In this document: in pieces, positions 52,871-61,948 of the stretch
Layout: every line of letters begins with the position of its first letter
Position numbering within the stretch: position 1 is the stretch's first letter
Source: Sneathiella limimaris
GTDB taxonomy: Bacteria > Pseudomonadota > Alphaproteobacteria > Sneathiellales > Sneathiellaceae
Length of the DNA: 64,000 bases
NCBI RefSeq assembly: GCF_012932565.1
Contig: NZ_JABBYJ010000001.1
Coordinates: forward strand, 1,488,001 to 1,552,000
Direction of reading: 5' to 3'
Program-made: the position numbers and the translations under genes
The notes under the pieces: model-generated
Told to the model about the DNA's origin: nothing
The model's database searches: none
What the model saw: the letters and a program-made list of their open reading frames with translations, nothing else

Positions 52871-54508
52871 ATGAAATCTAAATCAGTGATGACGGATCGT
52901 CAGATGGCAATTGTGCAAAGTATCCCCCGACATGCCAGGCGAGTTGCTATCGTCGGACGCGAAGGTGAATTGCTGAAGACCGAGTTCACCTCCCTGTCAC
53001 CTGCCACCAATGAGGAAGTTTATCTGGACCTCTTGGCCTTTGCATCCCATCTGTTGGAAAATGAAACAATCAAGTATGACGCTGTTCTTTTATTGGACAC
53101 GACGCCAGCAAGAGATTTAATCCCACGCATTTCGAAGCACCTGAAACCTCATTTGGAAGATGACGCTGTTCTTATTTTGGAGCTTATTAATCCGTTCTCT
53201 GCCGACCAGCTAAAAGAAGAAGCAAAAAGGTTGGTAGAGGTTGGGAAAGAGGAAATCAGTATTCTCTCTGAGCGAGCAGATGTCTTCACTAAAAACCTCC
53301 GTGATGAAATCCAAAAGGGAGAGTTTTTTCTGGATCGGATAAATCGGATTACCGATCAGCGTTTTGATGATTTTCTCGCTGAGATGCAGGATAGGTATGC
53401 CCTTGATGATCAATTGCAATCCAGTTTAAGGCGGATTGCTACTCCCTCACATTTCCAGCTCCGTCTGACAATAAGGCCAAAGCGTCAAATTCGCATTCAG
53501 GGGAAAGTCCTGAAACCCGTTGGTGGGGTCAACGATGTGCGGATGCATGAGCCCCTATCGGCCCTGCAAAGCCTGCCTGGTGTTCAGGTTCAAGTTGCTG
53601 AAGATCAATCCATTTTAAATCGGCAGGAAAAAGGGATTGAAAAGATTTTCCTGTGGCAGCGACCTATTTTGACGTTCAAGTCATCGCTACAAATCTTGCT
53701 GGCACTTCGAAAAGCAGGCTATTTAATCATTGTGGATTTCGATGATCATCCCTCTCCCTGGCCTCAGATTTCTGAAAATAACTATTTATCTTTCGCTGGA
53801 GTGCATGCGGTTCAAACAACGAATGAGTCGCTCGCTAAGCTGATCCGTCGCCATAACCCAGAAGTTGGAGTGTTTGCCAACCAGCTGAACAGTTTCCCTG
53901 AGAGGGCTTTGGATGCCTCAGATGAACCTGTGCGGATATTCTATGGCGCACTTAATCGGGAGCAGGACTATCGAGACATCCTTCCAGCGGTAAATTCAGT
54001 CCTGAAGGATCTTACTCAACCTTTTGAATTTGTAGTGCTACATGATCGAAAATTCTTTGATGGGCTTGAAACGTCTCACAAAAAATTTCATGGTCTTGGC
54101 AGTTACGAGCAGTATCTGCAAACGCTAAGAACTTGCCATATCTCCTTTATGCCATTGGCGGGTGGTGAGTTTAATCGGATGAAATCTGATCTGAAATTCA
54201 TCGAAAGTGCCGGTGCAGGGGCTGTACCGTTGGCAAGCCCTGTCGTTTATGCGGATACAGATCCAGACAAACACTTCAGTGAGATATGCGAAAGCCCAAA
54301 TGATTTTGCGAAAGGATTGGTCCGTCTAGTGAATGAGCGCGACTATCGACTGGCAAAACAAGAAATGGGCCGGTCCTATGTTAAAGAAAACCGCATGCTG
54401 TCGGAACATTTTCGAGATCGGTATCAGTGGTATTTAGATTTGCTGGATCGACATACAGAACTGGATCAGGCTTTGGGGCGACGGCTTAAGCAGATTGTAC
54501 CAAGATAA
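52871..54508 (+). CDS. Orphan GT4-like glycosyltransferase with N-terminal extra domain
   Basis: A 545-residue protein when started at ATG 52871 after GAGGGGA; a longer frame opens with TTG at 52793. The first about 130 residues look like a diverged Rossmann or methyltransferase-like domain (RRVAIVGREGELLK, YDAVLLLDTTPARDLI, DDAVLILELINPF). A helical coiled stretch follows (about 130-190), then a GT-B-like part: KPVGGVNDVRMHEPLSAL, YLIIVDFDDHPSPWP, IFYGALNREQDY, and SDLKFIESAGAGAVPLASPVVYADT. It likely glycosylates a surface component or protein. It is isolated from other polysaccharide genes, divergent from thyA, with a convergent DUF1491 gene 17 nt past its stop. Confidence 0.72.
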   Translation: MKSKSVMTDRQMAIVQSIPRHARRVAIVGREGELLKTEFTSLSPATNEEVYLDLLAFASHLLENETIKYDAVLLLDTTPARDLIPRISKHLKPHLEDDAVLILELINPFSADQLKEEAKRLVEVGKEEISILSERADVFTKNLRDEIQKGEFFLDRINRITDQRFDDFLAEMQDRYALDDQLQSSLRRIATPSHFQLRLTIRPKRQIRIQGKVLKPVGGVNDVRMHEPLSALQSLPGVQVQVAEDQSILNRQEKGIEKIFLWQRPILTFKSSLQILLALRKAGYLIIVDFDDHPSPWPQISENNYLSFAGVHAVQTTNESLAKLIRRHNPEVGVFANQLNSFPERALDASDEPVRIFYGALNREQDYRDILPAVNSVLKDLTQPFEFVVLHDRKFFDGLETSHKKFHGLGSYEQYLQTLRTCHISFMPLAGGEFNRMKSDLKFIESAGAGAVPLASPVVYADTDPDKHFSEICESPNDFAKGLVRLVNERDYRLAKQEMGRSYVKENRMLSEHFRDRYQWYLDLLDRHTELDQALGRRLKQIVPR

Positions 54509-54525
54509 ATTAATTTCTGAGGTCG

Positions 54526-54867
54526 TTAAGCAACCACATCTTCTTGCAGAAAGTGCCGACCCTCCTGATCTTCAATTTCCAGAACCCATAAATCAGGATC
54601 AAATTTAAGCTGCTTTTCAATATAGGCGTCGGCGGTTTCTTCGCTGACCCAATCAGCCCCTGTACTTTGCATCCACTGTCTTTTGCCCGTTTCAAAGTTG
54701 GTGACAGGGCTTAAAACCATACATTTATCATTTAACCGGTTAATTTTTATGAGTACGGATCCTGCGGTTTCATCCCCGCGCCGAACAACAAAGGCAGGAA
54801 CATTCATGAAGTTGCAGGTTCGTATATGGGCTTTGACCCAAATCTCCGCTTTTAGGCGCGCTTCCAT
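54526..54867 (-). CDS. DUF1491 family protein
   Basis: A 113-residue protein matching DUF1491 (RLKAEIWVKAHIRTCNFMNVPAFVVRRGDETAGSVLIKI, WVSEETADAYIEKQLKFDPDLWVLEIEDQEG). The family is small, cytosolic and largely alphaproteobacterial, with no assigned role. Its start overlaps the preceding 70-aa gene by 16 nt, and both follow tag on the same strand, so it ends a four-gene operon (ygfZ, tag, small gene, DUF1491). Confidence 0.82.
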   Translation of the reverse strand: MEARLKAEIWVKAHIRTCNFMNVPAFVVRRGDETAGSVLIKINRLNDKCMVLSPVTNFETGKRQWMQSTGADWVSEETADAYIEKQLKFDPDLWVLEIEDQEGRHFLQEDVVA

Positions 54868-55064
54868 TTGGGTTCCTCGTCGGAAATTGGTGAAGGGTCC
54901 TCTGCCGCAAGCAGGATGCGATCCCGAACTCTCAGCAATCGGTTTCGGTAATGCAGGTTCCCTTCGGCCTCCCAGAAGGCGGCGGCTTCTTCTAGCCGTT
55001 CCAGGACACGATCTCCATATTTCTCTGTGTAATAGGTCACCATGTCAGCGCTGTCACGACGCAT
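54852..55064 (-). CDS. Small hypothetical protein, 70 aa
   Basis: The probable start is ATG 55064 (MRRDSADMVTYYTEKYGDRV), one base after the tag stop; an earlier start would run through the tag coding end. The product is helical and charged, with a long amphipathic segment (VLERLEEAAAFWEAEGNLHYRNRLLRVRDRILLAAED). I do not recognise a family. Overlaps with both neighbours support a real, coupled gene. Confidence 0.65.
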   Translation of the reverse strand: MRRDSADMVTYYTEKYGDRVLERLEEAAAFWEAEGNLHYRNRLLRVRDRILLAAEDPSPISDEEPKWKRA

Positions 55065-55065
55065 A

Positions 55066-55665
55066 TCAGTCCTCTGCCAGTTCTGGGTATCTAAAACAAT
55101 CGACCGGATGATCATTTACCATTCCGACGGCCTGCATGAAAGCATAGACGATGGTCGGGCCGACAAATTTGAAGCCGCGTGATTTAAGGTCTTTCGAAAT
55201 TTTTTGGCTGAGGTCGGTTTCCGCTGGAATCTCCGCCATGGATTGACGTTTTGGTTGCAGTGGTTTGCCGTCTATGTAGTTCCACAGCAAATTTGAAAAG
55301 CCATTTTCTTTCTCTTCGATTTCTAGAAAAAGCTGGGCCCCAGTTATGGTTCCCAAAATTTTTGCTTTATTTCGGATGATGCCGGAGTTGGACATCAACT
55401 CAGCTACCTTCTTATCATCATAGTTGGCAATGAGCTCTGGCTTAAATCCATCAAAGGCTTGGATGAAGTTTTCCCGTTTGCGAAGGATGGTTATCCAGGA
55501 AAGACCAGCTTGGAAACCATCTAAAATCAGTTTTTCAAAAAGGGCACGACTATCAAATACAGGAACACCCCATTCTGTGTCATGATAGGCCTGATAAAAA
55601 GGGTCATCCCCGCACCAGCTGCAACGATGAACCCCATCGTCACCTATTTTGAGACCATTATTCAT
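55066..55665 (-). CDS. tag: DNA-3-methyladenine glycosylase I
   Basis: A 199-residue Tag enzyme: HRCSWCGDDPFYQAYHDTEWGVPVFD, LFEKLILDGFQAGLSWITILRKRENFIQAF with the HhH-type core, NSGIIRNKAKI and the C-terminal FKFVGPTIVYAFMQAVGMVNDHPVDCFRY. Early cysteine and late His/Cys residues fit the structural Zn site. It removes 3-methyladenine from alkylated DNA. It is second in the ygfZ-led operon. Confidence 0.95.
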   Translation of the reverse strand: MNNGLKIGDDGVHRCSWCGDDPFYQAYHDTEWGVPVFDSRALFEKLILDGFQAGLSWITILRKRENFIQAFDGFKPELIANYDDKKVAELMSNSGIIRNKAKILGTITGAQLFLEIEEKENGFSNLLWNYIDGKPLQPKRQSMAEIPAETDLSQKISKDLKSRGFKFVGPTIVYAFMQAVGMVNDHPVDCFRYPELAED

Positions 55666-55727
55666 TTGAGGTGGGTTCCCATTTTGTTCTTGCTGAAGAA
55701 TGCCTGAGGGGAAGTCTGAAAGTCAAG

Positions 55728-56612
55728 TCAGTCTTTCTCGTCTTCCAGTTCAGGCAAGACTACATACTCGGGTTTGGCAAGAACCAATCCAGCAGGTTCA
55801 AGGGTTGGATTTTCAGCTTCAATTTTCCGCCAGGCTTCCAAGCGGGTGAGGGCCAGACCGTGCGGTTTTTGGAATGTAGTCACTGTGGCTATCTCTTTTC
55901 CATCAAGGAAAATGCCGTCGCCGATTGACAGATCGCCGTCATAAGTAAAACTGAGCAGGCGTTTGCGGATCTTTGCTCGGAATTTCGTCCTATTGGTGAG
56001 CTCCTGTCCGACATAGCAGCCCTTGGAAAAACTAACCCCATGAAGTTCTTCAAAGTTTACCTCAAGCAGAAAGTTTTTCTCTGGAACAATGTCTGTGCCG
56101 CCTTCTGGAACCCCAAGCGCCAGACGATGGGCAGTGTAATCTTCAAGGGTTACTTTTTCAGCGGTTGCGATACTCGCTGGTTGGCTTCCATTCTCTGCAA
56201 TCAAACGCCACCCTAATTGAGGAAGGCGCGGATCTGGATAAAGGAACTGTTTATTGTCATCAGTTTTCTCTGGCGTTCCCTCAAACAGGGCATAAACCTG
56301 ATAGCTGCCGCTGACGTCCTCAATAGTCATGTCAGCACGTAGCTTGTACATGGTGAGGCGGCGGATCAAATCATCTTTGCGCTCCGCGAGTACATCCAGA
56401 TAAAGGGCATCCTTCCAAGCAATAACAAAGAAATCATGTAGGAATTTTCCCTGTGGTGTCAGCAGGGCCGAATATACAGCTTTGCCCTCATTCGTAGGTT
56501 TAAGATCATTACTCACTAAATTTTGCAGTAACTCGAAGCAATCCTTACCTGTCAGGCGGAGCAGGGAACGGTTTGAGAGGGGGGTATATTTCATGATCTC
56601 TTCGGTTTCCAT
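55728..56612 (-). CDS. ygfZ: YgfZ/GcvT-type tetrahydrofolate-binding Fe-S repair protein
   Basis: A 294-residue GcvT-fold protein carrying the invariant KGCYVGQE near residue 195. The N-terminal part KYTPLSNRSLLRLTGKDCFELLQNLVSNDL and LTPQGKFLHDFFV are typical. YgfZ supports tetrahydrofolate-dependent assembly or repair of Fe-S enzymes such as MiaB. ATG 56594 (MKYTP) is a possible alternative start to 56612. It heads the operon with tag and is divergent from dihydroorotase. Confidence 0.92.
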   Translation of the reverse strand: METEEIMKYTPLSNRSLLRLTGKDCFELLQNLVSNDLKPTNEGKAVYSALLTPQGKFLHDFFVIAWKDALYLDVLAERKDDLIRRLTMYKLRADMTIEDVSGSYQVYALFEGTPEKTDDNKQFLYPDPRLPQLGWRLIAENGSQPASIATAEKVTLEDYTAHRLALGVPEGGTDIVPEKNFLLEVNFEELHGVSFSKGCYVGQELTNRTKFRAKIRKRLLSFTYDGDLSIGDGIFLDGKEIATVTTFQKPHGLALTRLEAWRKIEAENPTLEPAGLVLAKPEYVVLPELEDEKD

Positions 56613-56736
56613 CCAACTAATCAGACCAAACTGGTCCTGTATCCTATCAGTAACTTTTGACCTTTCAAGTGGTCATCTCTTGGCAAGTTCCTAAATGAAG
56701 GATACAAAGTCCTCAAACGGCAAAAGGAGTATACCC

Positions 56737-58056
56737 ATGCAGGCAGATCTGATCATCAGAAACGGGACCGTCGTCTCTCATCGTGGCATCGACAAGCTGG
56801 ACATCGCCATCAAAGATGAAAAGATCGTTGCGATTGGGGATGTGGGTGGCGTTAGCGCGAAAGATGAGATTGATGCCTCGGGCCTCCATATCCTGCCTGG
56901 CGTGATCGATAGTCAGGTCCATTTTCGCGAACCAGGGCTTGAGCACAAAGAGGATCTGGCAACAGGAACAGCTGCCGCTGCCATGGGCGGCGTTACTGCA
57001 ATCTTTGAAATGCCAAATACCAATCCGTTGACGCTGACCGCTGCTGATATGGCTGATAAGGTTCGCCGCGGACGGGAGAAGGCTTGGACTGATTTTGCCT
57101 TCTTTATTGGGGCAGCAGCCGAGAATGTGGAGCATCTTCCAATGCTGGAGCGGCAGGAAGGAGTAAGCGGCGTTAAATTGTTTATGGGCTCTTCCACAGG
57201 TAGTTTGCTTGTCGATAATGATGAAGATATCCGCAAAGTACTAAGCGCTGGCGTTCGCCGGGTTGCCATTCATGCTGAGGATGAACCAAGACTGTTGGAG
57301 CGGCGTCACCTTGCAGTCGATACAGTTCACAATCATCCGATCTGGCGGGACGAGATTGTTGCCTATCGGGCAACAGAACGCGTGTTGAAGATTGCAAGGG
57401 AAACCGGCCGCCGCATTCATGTCCTGCACATCACGACCAAGGATGAGATGGATCTCCTCGCGCAGTATAAAGACATTGCAACCGTTGAAACAACGCCGCA
57501 GCATTTAACTCTCTCCGCACCAGACTGCTACGATCAGCTTGGCTCTTATGCGCAGATGAACCCACCCATTCGTACCGAAGATCACCGGCAGGGAATTTGG
57601 AAGGGTGTCCGCGATGGTGTTGTCGACGTGATCGGATCTGATCATGCCCCACATACCAAAGAAGAGAAAGCCAATGCCTATCCAGCGAGCCCGTCTGGGA
57701 TGCCGGGTGTACAGACCCTGTTGCCGCTTATGCTGGATCACTGTAACAAGGGAGAGCTTTCCTTGCAGCATGTGATGGACTTGACCTCAGCTGGCCCATC
57801 TCGGATTTATGGCGTTGCAGGAAAAGGGCGCATAGCTCTGGGCTTTGACGGCGATCTCACCTTGATCGATCTTAAGCGCAAACAGGAAATTACGTCTGAC
57901 TGGCTTCAATCCAAGTGCGGTTGGTCACCATTTGAAGGCAAGGTTGTCGAGGGCTGGCCGGTTGGAACCATCATCCGCGGTCGGCAGGTCATGCGGGATG
58001 GAGAACTCCTAGGTCCTTCTGCTGGTCAACCAGTCAAGTTTCAGGAATGTCTCTAA
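56737..58056 (+). CDS. pyrC: Dihydroorotase, class I type
   Basis: A 439-residue amidohydrolase started at ATG 56737, seven nucleotides after AAAGGAG; the in-frame ATG at 56695 lacks such a box. Metal ligands are visible: DSQVHFREPG (two His), the carboxylated lysine in GVKLFMGS near residue 146, IHAEDE, HVLHITT and GSDHAPHT (catalytic Asp). It cyclises carbamoyl-aspartate in pyrimidine synthesis. Allantoinase is a close homologue, but the DxHxREPG and SDHAPHT contexts and absence of purine genes favour dihydroorotase. No pyrB is adjacent. Confidence 0.87.
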   Translation: MQADLIIRNGTVVSHRGIDKLDIAIKDEKIVAIGDVGGVSAKDEIDASGLHILPGVIDSQVHFREPGLEHKEDLATGTAAAAMGGVTAIFEMPNTNPLTLTAADMADKVRRGREKAWTDFAFFIGAAAENVEHLPMLERQEGVSGVKLFMGSSTGSLLVDNDEDIRKVLSAGVRRVAIHAEDEPRLLERRHLAVDTVHNHPIWRDEIVAYRATERVLKIARETGRRIHVLHITTKDEMDLLAQYKDIATVETTPQHLTLSAPDCYDQLGSYAQMNPPIRTEDHRQGIWKGVRDGVVDVIGSDHAPHTKEEKANAYPASPSGMPGVQTLLPLMLDHCNKGELSLQHVMDLTSAGPSRIYGVAGKGRIALGFDGDLTLIDLKRKQEITSDWLQSKCGWSPFEGKVVEGWPVGTIIRGRQVMRDGELLGPSAGQPVKFQECL

Positions 58057-58065
58057 TCGGATCCC

Positions 58066-58097
58066 AAAAAGGGGGATGTGCGTTACACATTCCCCTT
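58066..58097 (-). terminator. Rho-independent terminator of cysQ
   Basis: On the minus strand AAGGGGAATGTG and CACATCCCCCTT pair over a 5-nt loop and run into T5. The cysQ stop codon falls at the stem-loop junction, so the end of the gene forms the terminator. Confidence 0.82.
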
Positions 58098-58853
58098 GGC
58101 AACAAAATAGGGATTGTCATGGCCGTCTTTGCCATAGCCAAGTGGCTTGCCATCCAGGGTTTCCACTGATCCGCCTGCCGCTTCCAAAATAGCCTGACCC
58201 GCACCAATATCCCATTCCATAGTGCGACCCATCCGTGGATAAAGATCAGCGTTTCCTTCTGCCACTAGACAAAGCTTGAGGGAGGAACCTGCCGAAATAA
58301 GATCCGCGACATCAAACTTGTTGATGTAGTCATCGGTTTCCGGGGTCCGGTGAGACCGGCTTGCCACCACCGTCAGGCCATCAGCTGGCGTCGGACGGAC
58401 TGTGATCTTTGCCGTGTTGCCTGCCTCGTCAATTTTGTAGGCTTCGCCCTTATCATAGGCATAATATGTGGTGTTTTTTGCAGGTACATGAATGACGCCC
58501 ATAGTGGGTTTGCCATTTTCTACGAGCGCTATATTGACCGTAAACTCGCCTCTTTTATGGATGAACTCCTTGGTGCCGTCCAATGGGTCAACCAGCCAGA
58601 ATGTTCCGCCTGATAGATCCGGTACGCGGCCTGCTTCAACACTTTCCTCTGCAAGTACTGGAATATCTGGCGTTGCCTTGGTTAAGCCTTCCAGAATGAC
58701 TTTTTCCGCAGCCACGTCAGCTTCCGTAACCGGGGAGCTGTCGTCCTTGGTATTGACCTCGAAATCCCGATTGTAAATTTCCAGAATAACAGCGCCAGCA
58801 TCGATGGCGATCTGGGTAATTGTCTCGGAAAGGGTTTTGCGATTTTCGATCAT
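58083..58853 (-). CDS. cysQ: 3'(2'),5'-bisphosphate nucleotidase CysQ
   Basis: A 256-residue inositol-monophosphatase-superfamily enzyme: SPVTEADVAAEKVI, VLAEES, WLVDPLDGTKEFIHKRGEFTVNIALVENG (metal motif DPLDGT), and MEWDIGAGQAILEAAGGSVETLDGKPL. CysQ removes the 3' phosphate from PAP arising in sulfate assimilation. The KEF after DGT and the length separate it from SuhB. Its stop is inside a terminator. Confidence 0.92.
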   Translation of the reverse strand: MIENRKTLSETITQIAIDAGAVILEIYNRDFEVNTKDDSSPVTEADVAAEKVILEGLTKATPDIPVLAEESVEAGRVPDLSGGTFWLVDPLDGTKEFIHKRGEFTVNIALVENGKPTMGVIHVPAKNTTYYAYDKGEAYKIDEAGNTAKITVRPTPADGLTVVASRSHRTPETDDYINKFDVADLISAGSSLKLCLVAEGNADLYPRMGRTMEWDIGAGQAILEAAGGSVETLDGKPLGYGKDGHDNPYFVAKGNV

Positions 58854-58968
58854 GTCCAGCCTTTGGCAATTGTCAGTTCCGTTTTCGGCACAATACGGAA
58901 TTTCAACTTTGTGTCACCTGTTAATTCATGGCCTTTACAAGAACTGAGATGAGGGAGATAGTGGGCGC

Positions 58969-59835
58969 ATGAAGGAATTCGAAGTCTCACCCGACATATC
59001 AGATCCTCGCCTGTTCGAGGAAGTGGAAGGCCTTGATCACGAAGGTCAGACCTTTTCGATACCAGTAATCGTTGAAAAACCGCTTGCCCTTTATTTGAAC
59101 TCCCGGGAAATAGTGACAATGATGACCATTGGCGATTATCCAGAATATCTCGCCATTGGGTATTTGCTGAACCAGAATATGCTGAGCCCATCGGATCAGG
59201 TGACGGGTGTGGAATATGATGAGGATTTGGAGGTTGTGATCGTCCGAACGGAGAATGAGGCTGATTTTGAGGATAAGCTCAAGAAAAAGATCCAGACCTC
59301 AGGATGTGCGCAAGGCACCGTTTTTGGCGATGTCATGGAAAAGTTTGAGGATGTCGCATTGGATCAGGCTGCAGTTTTAAAAACCTCCTGGATCTATGAG
59401 CTATCCAGAAAAATTAATCGGCAACCCTCTCTCTATCTGAAGGTAGGTGCCATTCATGGCTGTGTCTTGTGTGAGGGAAATACTCCTCTTATCTATATGG
59501 AGGATGTAGGCCGTCACAACGCAATTGACAAAATAGCCGGGTATATGTGGTCCAAGGGGATTTCTCCTAAAAATAAAATTTTTTATACAACCGGGCGCCT
59601 GACGTCGGAAATGGTGATTAAAACGGTACAGATGGAAATCCCGATCCTCATTTCACGAAGCGGTTTCACAGCCTGGGGCGTTGAGCTTGCCCGGCAAGCC
59701 GGACTCACTCTGATTGGTAGGGCTAAAGGGAAGCGCTTCCAATGTGTTTCGGGGATTGATCGTCTTGAATTTGATGCTGATCCAGAAGCCGTTATGGAAG
59801 AAGACAGGAAACATCAAAGAAAGGGAAGCCAATGA
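58969..59835 (+). CDS. fdhD: Formate dehydrogenase sulfurtransferase FdhD
   Basis: A 288-residue FdhD: EKPLALYLNSREIVTMMTIGDYPEYLAIGYLL in the N-domain, a TSGCAQGT loop near residue 110 supplying the likely persulfide cysteine (the E. coli CxxC is a single Cys here), VGAIHGCVLCEG, MEDVGRHNAIDKIAGY near residue 182, and RLTSEMVIKTVQMEIPILISRSGFT. It delivers sulfur to the molybdenum cofactor of formate dehydrogenase. Its stop overlaps the mobA ATG by 4 nt. No fdh structural gene is in this window. Confidence 0.93.
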   Translation: MKEFEVSPDISDPRLFEEVEGLDHEGQTFSIPVIVEKPLALYLNSREIVTMMTIGDYPEYLAIGYLLNQNMLSPSDQVTGVEYDEDLEVVIVRTENEADFEDKLKKKIQTSGCAQGTVFGDVMEKFEDVALDQAAVLKTSWIYELSRKINRQPSLYLKVGAIHGCVLCEGNTPLIYMEDVGRHNAIDKIAGYMWSKGISPKNKIFYTTGRLTSEMVIKTVQMEIPILISRSGFTAWGVELARQAGLTLIGRAKGKRFQCVSGIDRLEFDADPEAVMEEDRKHQRKGSQ

Positions 59836-60446
59836 CAGAAGCTGGTTCAACATTGCCACCTTGTGTCATCCTGGCTGGAGGACAATCTCGTCGTATGGGC
59901 GGGGAGCATAAATTCCTGAAAACGTTGGGTGGAATGAGCCTGATGGATCGAGTGATCCAAACCATAAAGCCACAAGTCAGTGATATCCTGATCAATAGTA
60001 ATACCCCGATTTCTCGAGATGATTACCCAATTGTTTCTGATATGGTGGATGGGCATTTGGGTCCACTTGCTGGGATCTTGACGGGTCTTAAGTACTTTAA
60101 AGATCAAGGAAGCAAGGCGACCCATTTGCTGTGCGTGCCGTCTGACGCACCCTTTATTCCATTAGATCTTGTGAAGCGTTTAACCGAGGGTTTAAGTGGC
60201 AAGATTTACTCAATTTCCATGGCTTATTCAGATCACCGGATTCACCCGGTTATTTCCCTTTGGCCTTTTGCATTGCTGGAAGATCTTGAAAAAGCTGTAA
60301 CAGAAGAAAATCTTCGGAAAATACTGGTTTTTGCAGAACGTTATAGCTTGAGAAGCGTGGAATGGCCGATTGAGGGTGGAGATCCTTTTTTCAACATCAA
60401 TCGACCTGAGGATCTTGAAGAAGCAGCAAATCGGCTCATCGATTAG
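59832..60446 (+). CDS. mobA: Molybdenum cofactor guanylyltransferase MobA
   Basis: A 204-residue nucleotidyltransferase: VILAGGQSRRMGGEHKFLKTLGG GTP-binding start, LGPLAGILTGL, CVPSDAPFIPLDLVKRL metal/nucleotide motif, and FFNINRPEDLEEA end. It makes Mo-bis-MGD from molybdopterin and GTP for DMSO reductase-family enzymes such as formate dehydrogenase, matching the coupled fdhD. Confidence 0.94.
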   Translation: MTEAGSTLPPCVILAGGQSRRMGGEHKFLKTLGGMSLMDRVIQTIKPQVSDILINSNTPISRDDYPIVSDMVDGHLGPLAGILTGLKYFKDQGSKATHLLCVPSDAPFIPLDLVKRLTEGLSGKIYSISMAYSDHRIHPVISLWPFALLEDLEKAVTEENLRKILVFAERYSLRSVEWPIEGGDPFFNINRPEDLEEAANRLID

Positions 60447-60448
60447 TC

Positions 60449-60850
60449 TTAGCGAATGCCGGTTTCAAACTCTTCTGAGGAATAGCCAAGTTCGGATAGC
60501 CCTTCCTCCAGATAATCCCCTAGCTGGCCCATATTGATCAGGTAATCGGCAATATGTTCTGGATTGATATTATCTACTTCTGCCAGTGCATCTTCCCATT
60601 CATCAGCACCAAATGATCCGCGTCCAATCCAGGCGAGAGCAACCAGATCCTGCTTTTCTTCGATGTTAAATTTGTTAATCACCCGCCGAAGCTCAATATA
60701 ACGATCATCTTCTTTCTCAGAAAATTCCATCTCATCGTCGATAACCGGGAGATCAACAAAATCGTCTCCTCCTTCTTCCTCATAGGAAGAATTTAGGGCA
60801 AGGGCCTTGATTATGACATCACAGACTTTTTCGACAGCAATTTGCAACAT
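60449..60850 (-). CDS. DUF3775 family protein
   Basis: A 133-residue acidic protein matching DUF3775: a first helical part (VEKVCDVIIKALALNSSYEEE), an acidic linker, RRVINKFNIEEKQDLVALAWIGRGSF, and AEVDNINPEHIADYLINMGQLGDYLEEGLSELGYS. No signal peptide or TM. The family is conserved in Alphaproteobacteria, function unknown. It is convergent with mobA, only 2 nt apart. Confidence 0.82.
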   Translation of the reverse strand: MLQIAVEKVCDVIIKALALNSSYEEEGGDDFVDLPVIDDEMEFSEKEDDRYIELRRVINKFNIEEKQDLVALAWIGRGSFGADEWEDALAEVDNINPEHIADYLINMGQLGDYLEEGLSELGYSSEEFETGIR

Positions 60851-60929
60851 GGGGTCACTCTGATTGATGTAATATATTGAATCAGATTTTTCTTAATTAA
60901 AAGTAATTTGTGTCCTGAAAACGAGAAAC

Positions 60930-61835
60930 CTAAGAAAGGGGCAAGCCCATCAGCTCTTCTCGTCGAGCCTCTACCCGTTCGGTGAGGAACTGGCTCACCG
61001 CTTTGATCCGCGCCAGATCATGAATATCTTCAGGAGTATTCAGCCAGTAGGTCCGCTCAACCTTAATTTCATTGGGTAGCAGGCAAACCAGTTCCGGATA
61101 TTGATCTGCCACAAAGCAATGCATGATATTCAGGCCACCACCGGCCAGGGCCGCTTGAAATTGAAACACAATGCTGGAACTTTTTAAAGTTACGTTCGGG
61201 TTAGAGACAAATTCGCTCAAATACAGCATTTGCGGATCCGGGACGAGCTCATCAATATAAGACACAAAATTATGGTCCTTTAAGTCCGCCATGGTTTTGA
61301 TCGGAGCATGATTTGCAAGATAGCTCTTACTTGCATAAAGGCGCAGCGTATAGTCGGTCAGTTTCTTTGAAATTAGACGACCTGATCTCGGGCGCTCCAA
61401 CGTAATGGAGAGATCAGCCTCCCGCTTTGAGAGGCTTACAAATCGATCATTGGCGACAAACTCAAGCTCGATCTCGGGATGTAGGGCTTGAAACAGGGGC
61501 ATATCGCGGGACAAAAACTGACTGCCAAATCCTTCCGGGACACCCAGGCGAACAACGCCTGTTAGGTTTCGGTTAGCGCCGCCCACCATATCCTGGATCG
61601 TCGCGGAGGCGCTTTCCATCTGTTCTGCCTCTTTGAGTAATCGCTCGCCTGCTGAGGTGAGAACATAACCACGGGGGGAACTTTCAAACAGTTTGGCATC
61701 CAGTTCCGCCTCCAGGGTTGCAATCCGGCGGCTCACAGTCGTATGGTCTACCTTCAGGGCTTTAGCCACTTCCGTCAGTCGGCCTTTGCGGCTAAGCTCC
61801 AGAAAGAAACGGATATCATTCCAGTCAAACATCAT
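60930..61835 (-). CDS. LysR family regulator, probably of the mmsAB operon
   Basis: A 301-residue LTTR started at ATG 61835 (the frame to 61895 adds 20 residues before the usual FDWNDIRFFLEL beginning). The HTH is RLTEVAKALKVDHTTVSRRIATLEAELDAKLFE. The effector domain has GVVRLGVPEGFGSQFL and the usual two-lobe pattern. It is divergent from mmsA across 113 nt, the classic arrangement for a LysR protein regulating the neighbour operon; presumed effector is a valine-catabolic intermediate. The HTH and C-terminal lengths are full. Confidence 0.92.
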   Translation of the reverse strand: MMFDWNDIRFFLELSRKGRLTEVAKALKVDHTTVSRRIATLEAELDAKLFESSPRGYVLTSAGERLLKEAEQMESASATIQDMVGGANRNLTGVVRLGVPEGFGSQFLSRDMPLFQALHPEIELEFVANDRFVSLSKREADLSITLERPRSGRLISKKLTDYTLRLYASKSYLANHAPIKTMADLKDHNFVSYIDELVPDPQMLYLSEFVSNPNVTLKSSSIVFQFQAALAGGGLNIMHCFVADQYPELVCLLPNEIKVERTYWLNTPEDIHDLARIKAVSQFLTERVEARREELMGLPLS

Positions 61836-61948
61836 CAGTATCCGGTTGTGTATTTTTGCACATAGTATCTGCAATCTTACCTGATTACTTTGCATTTATA
61901 CCCATGTAAAGTACCGGACATCAAATGACCTTTATGGGAGCGAAACAG

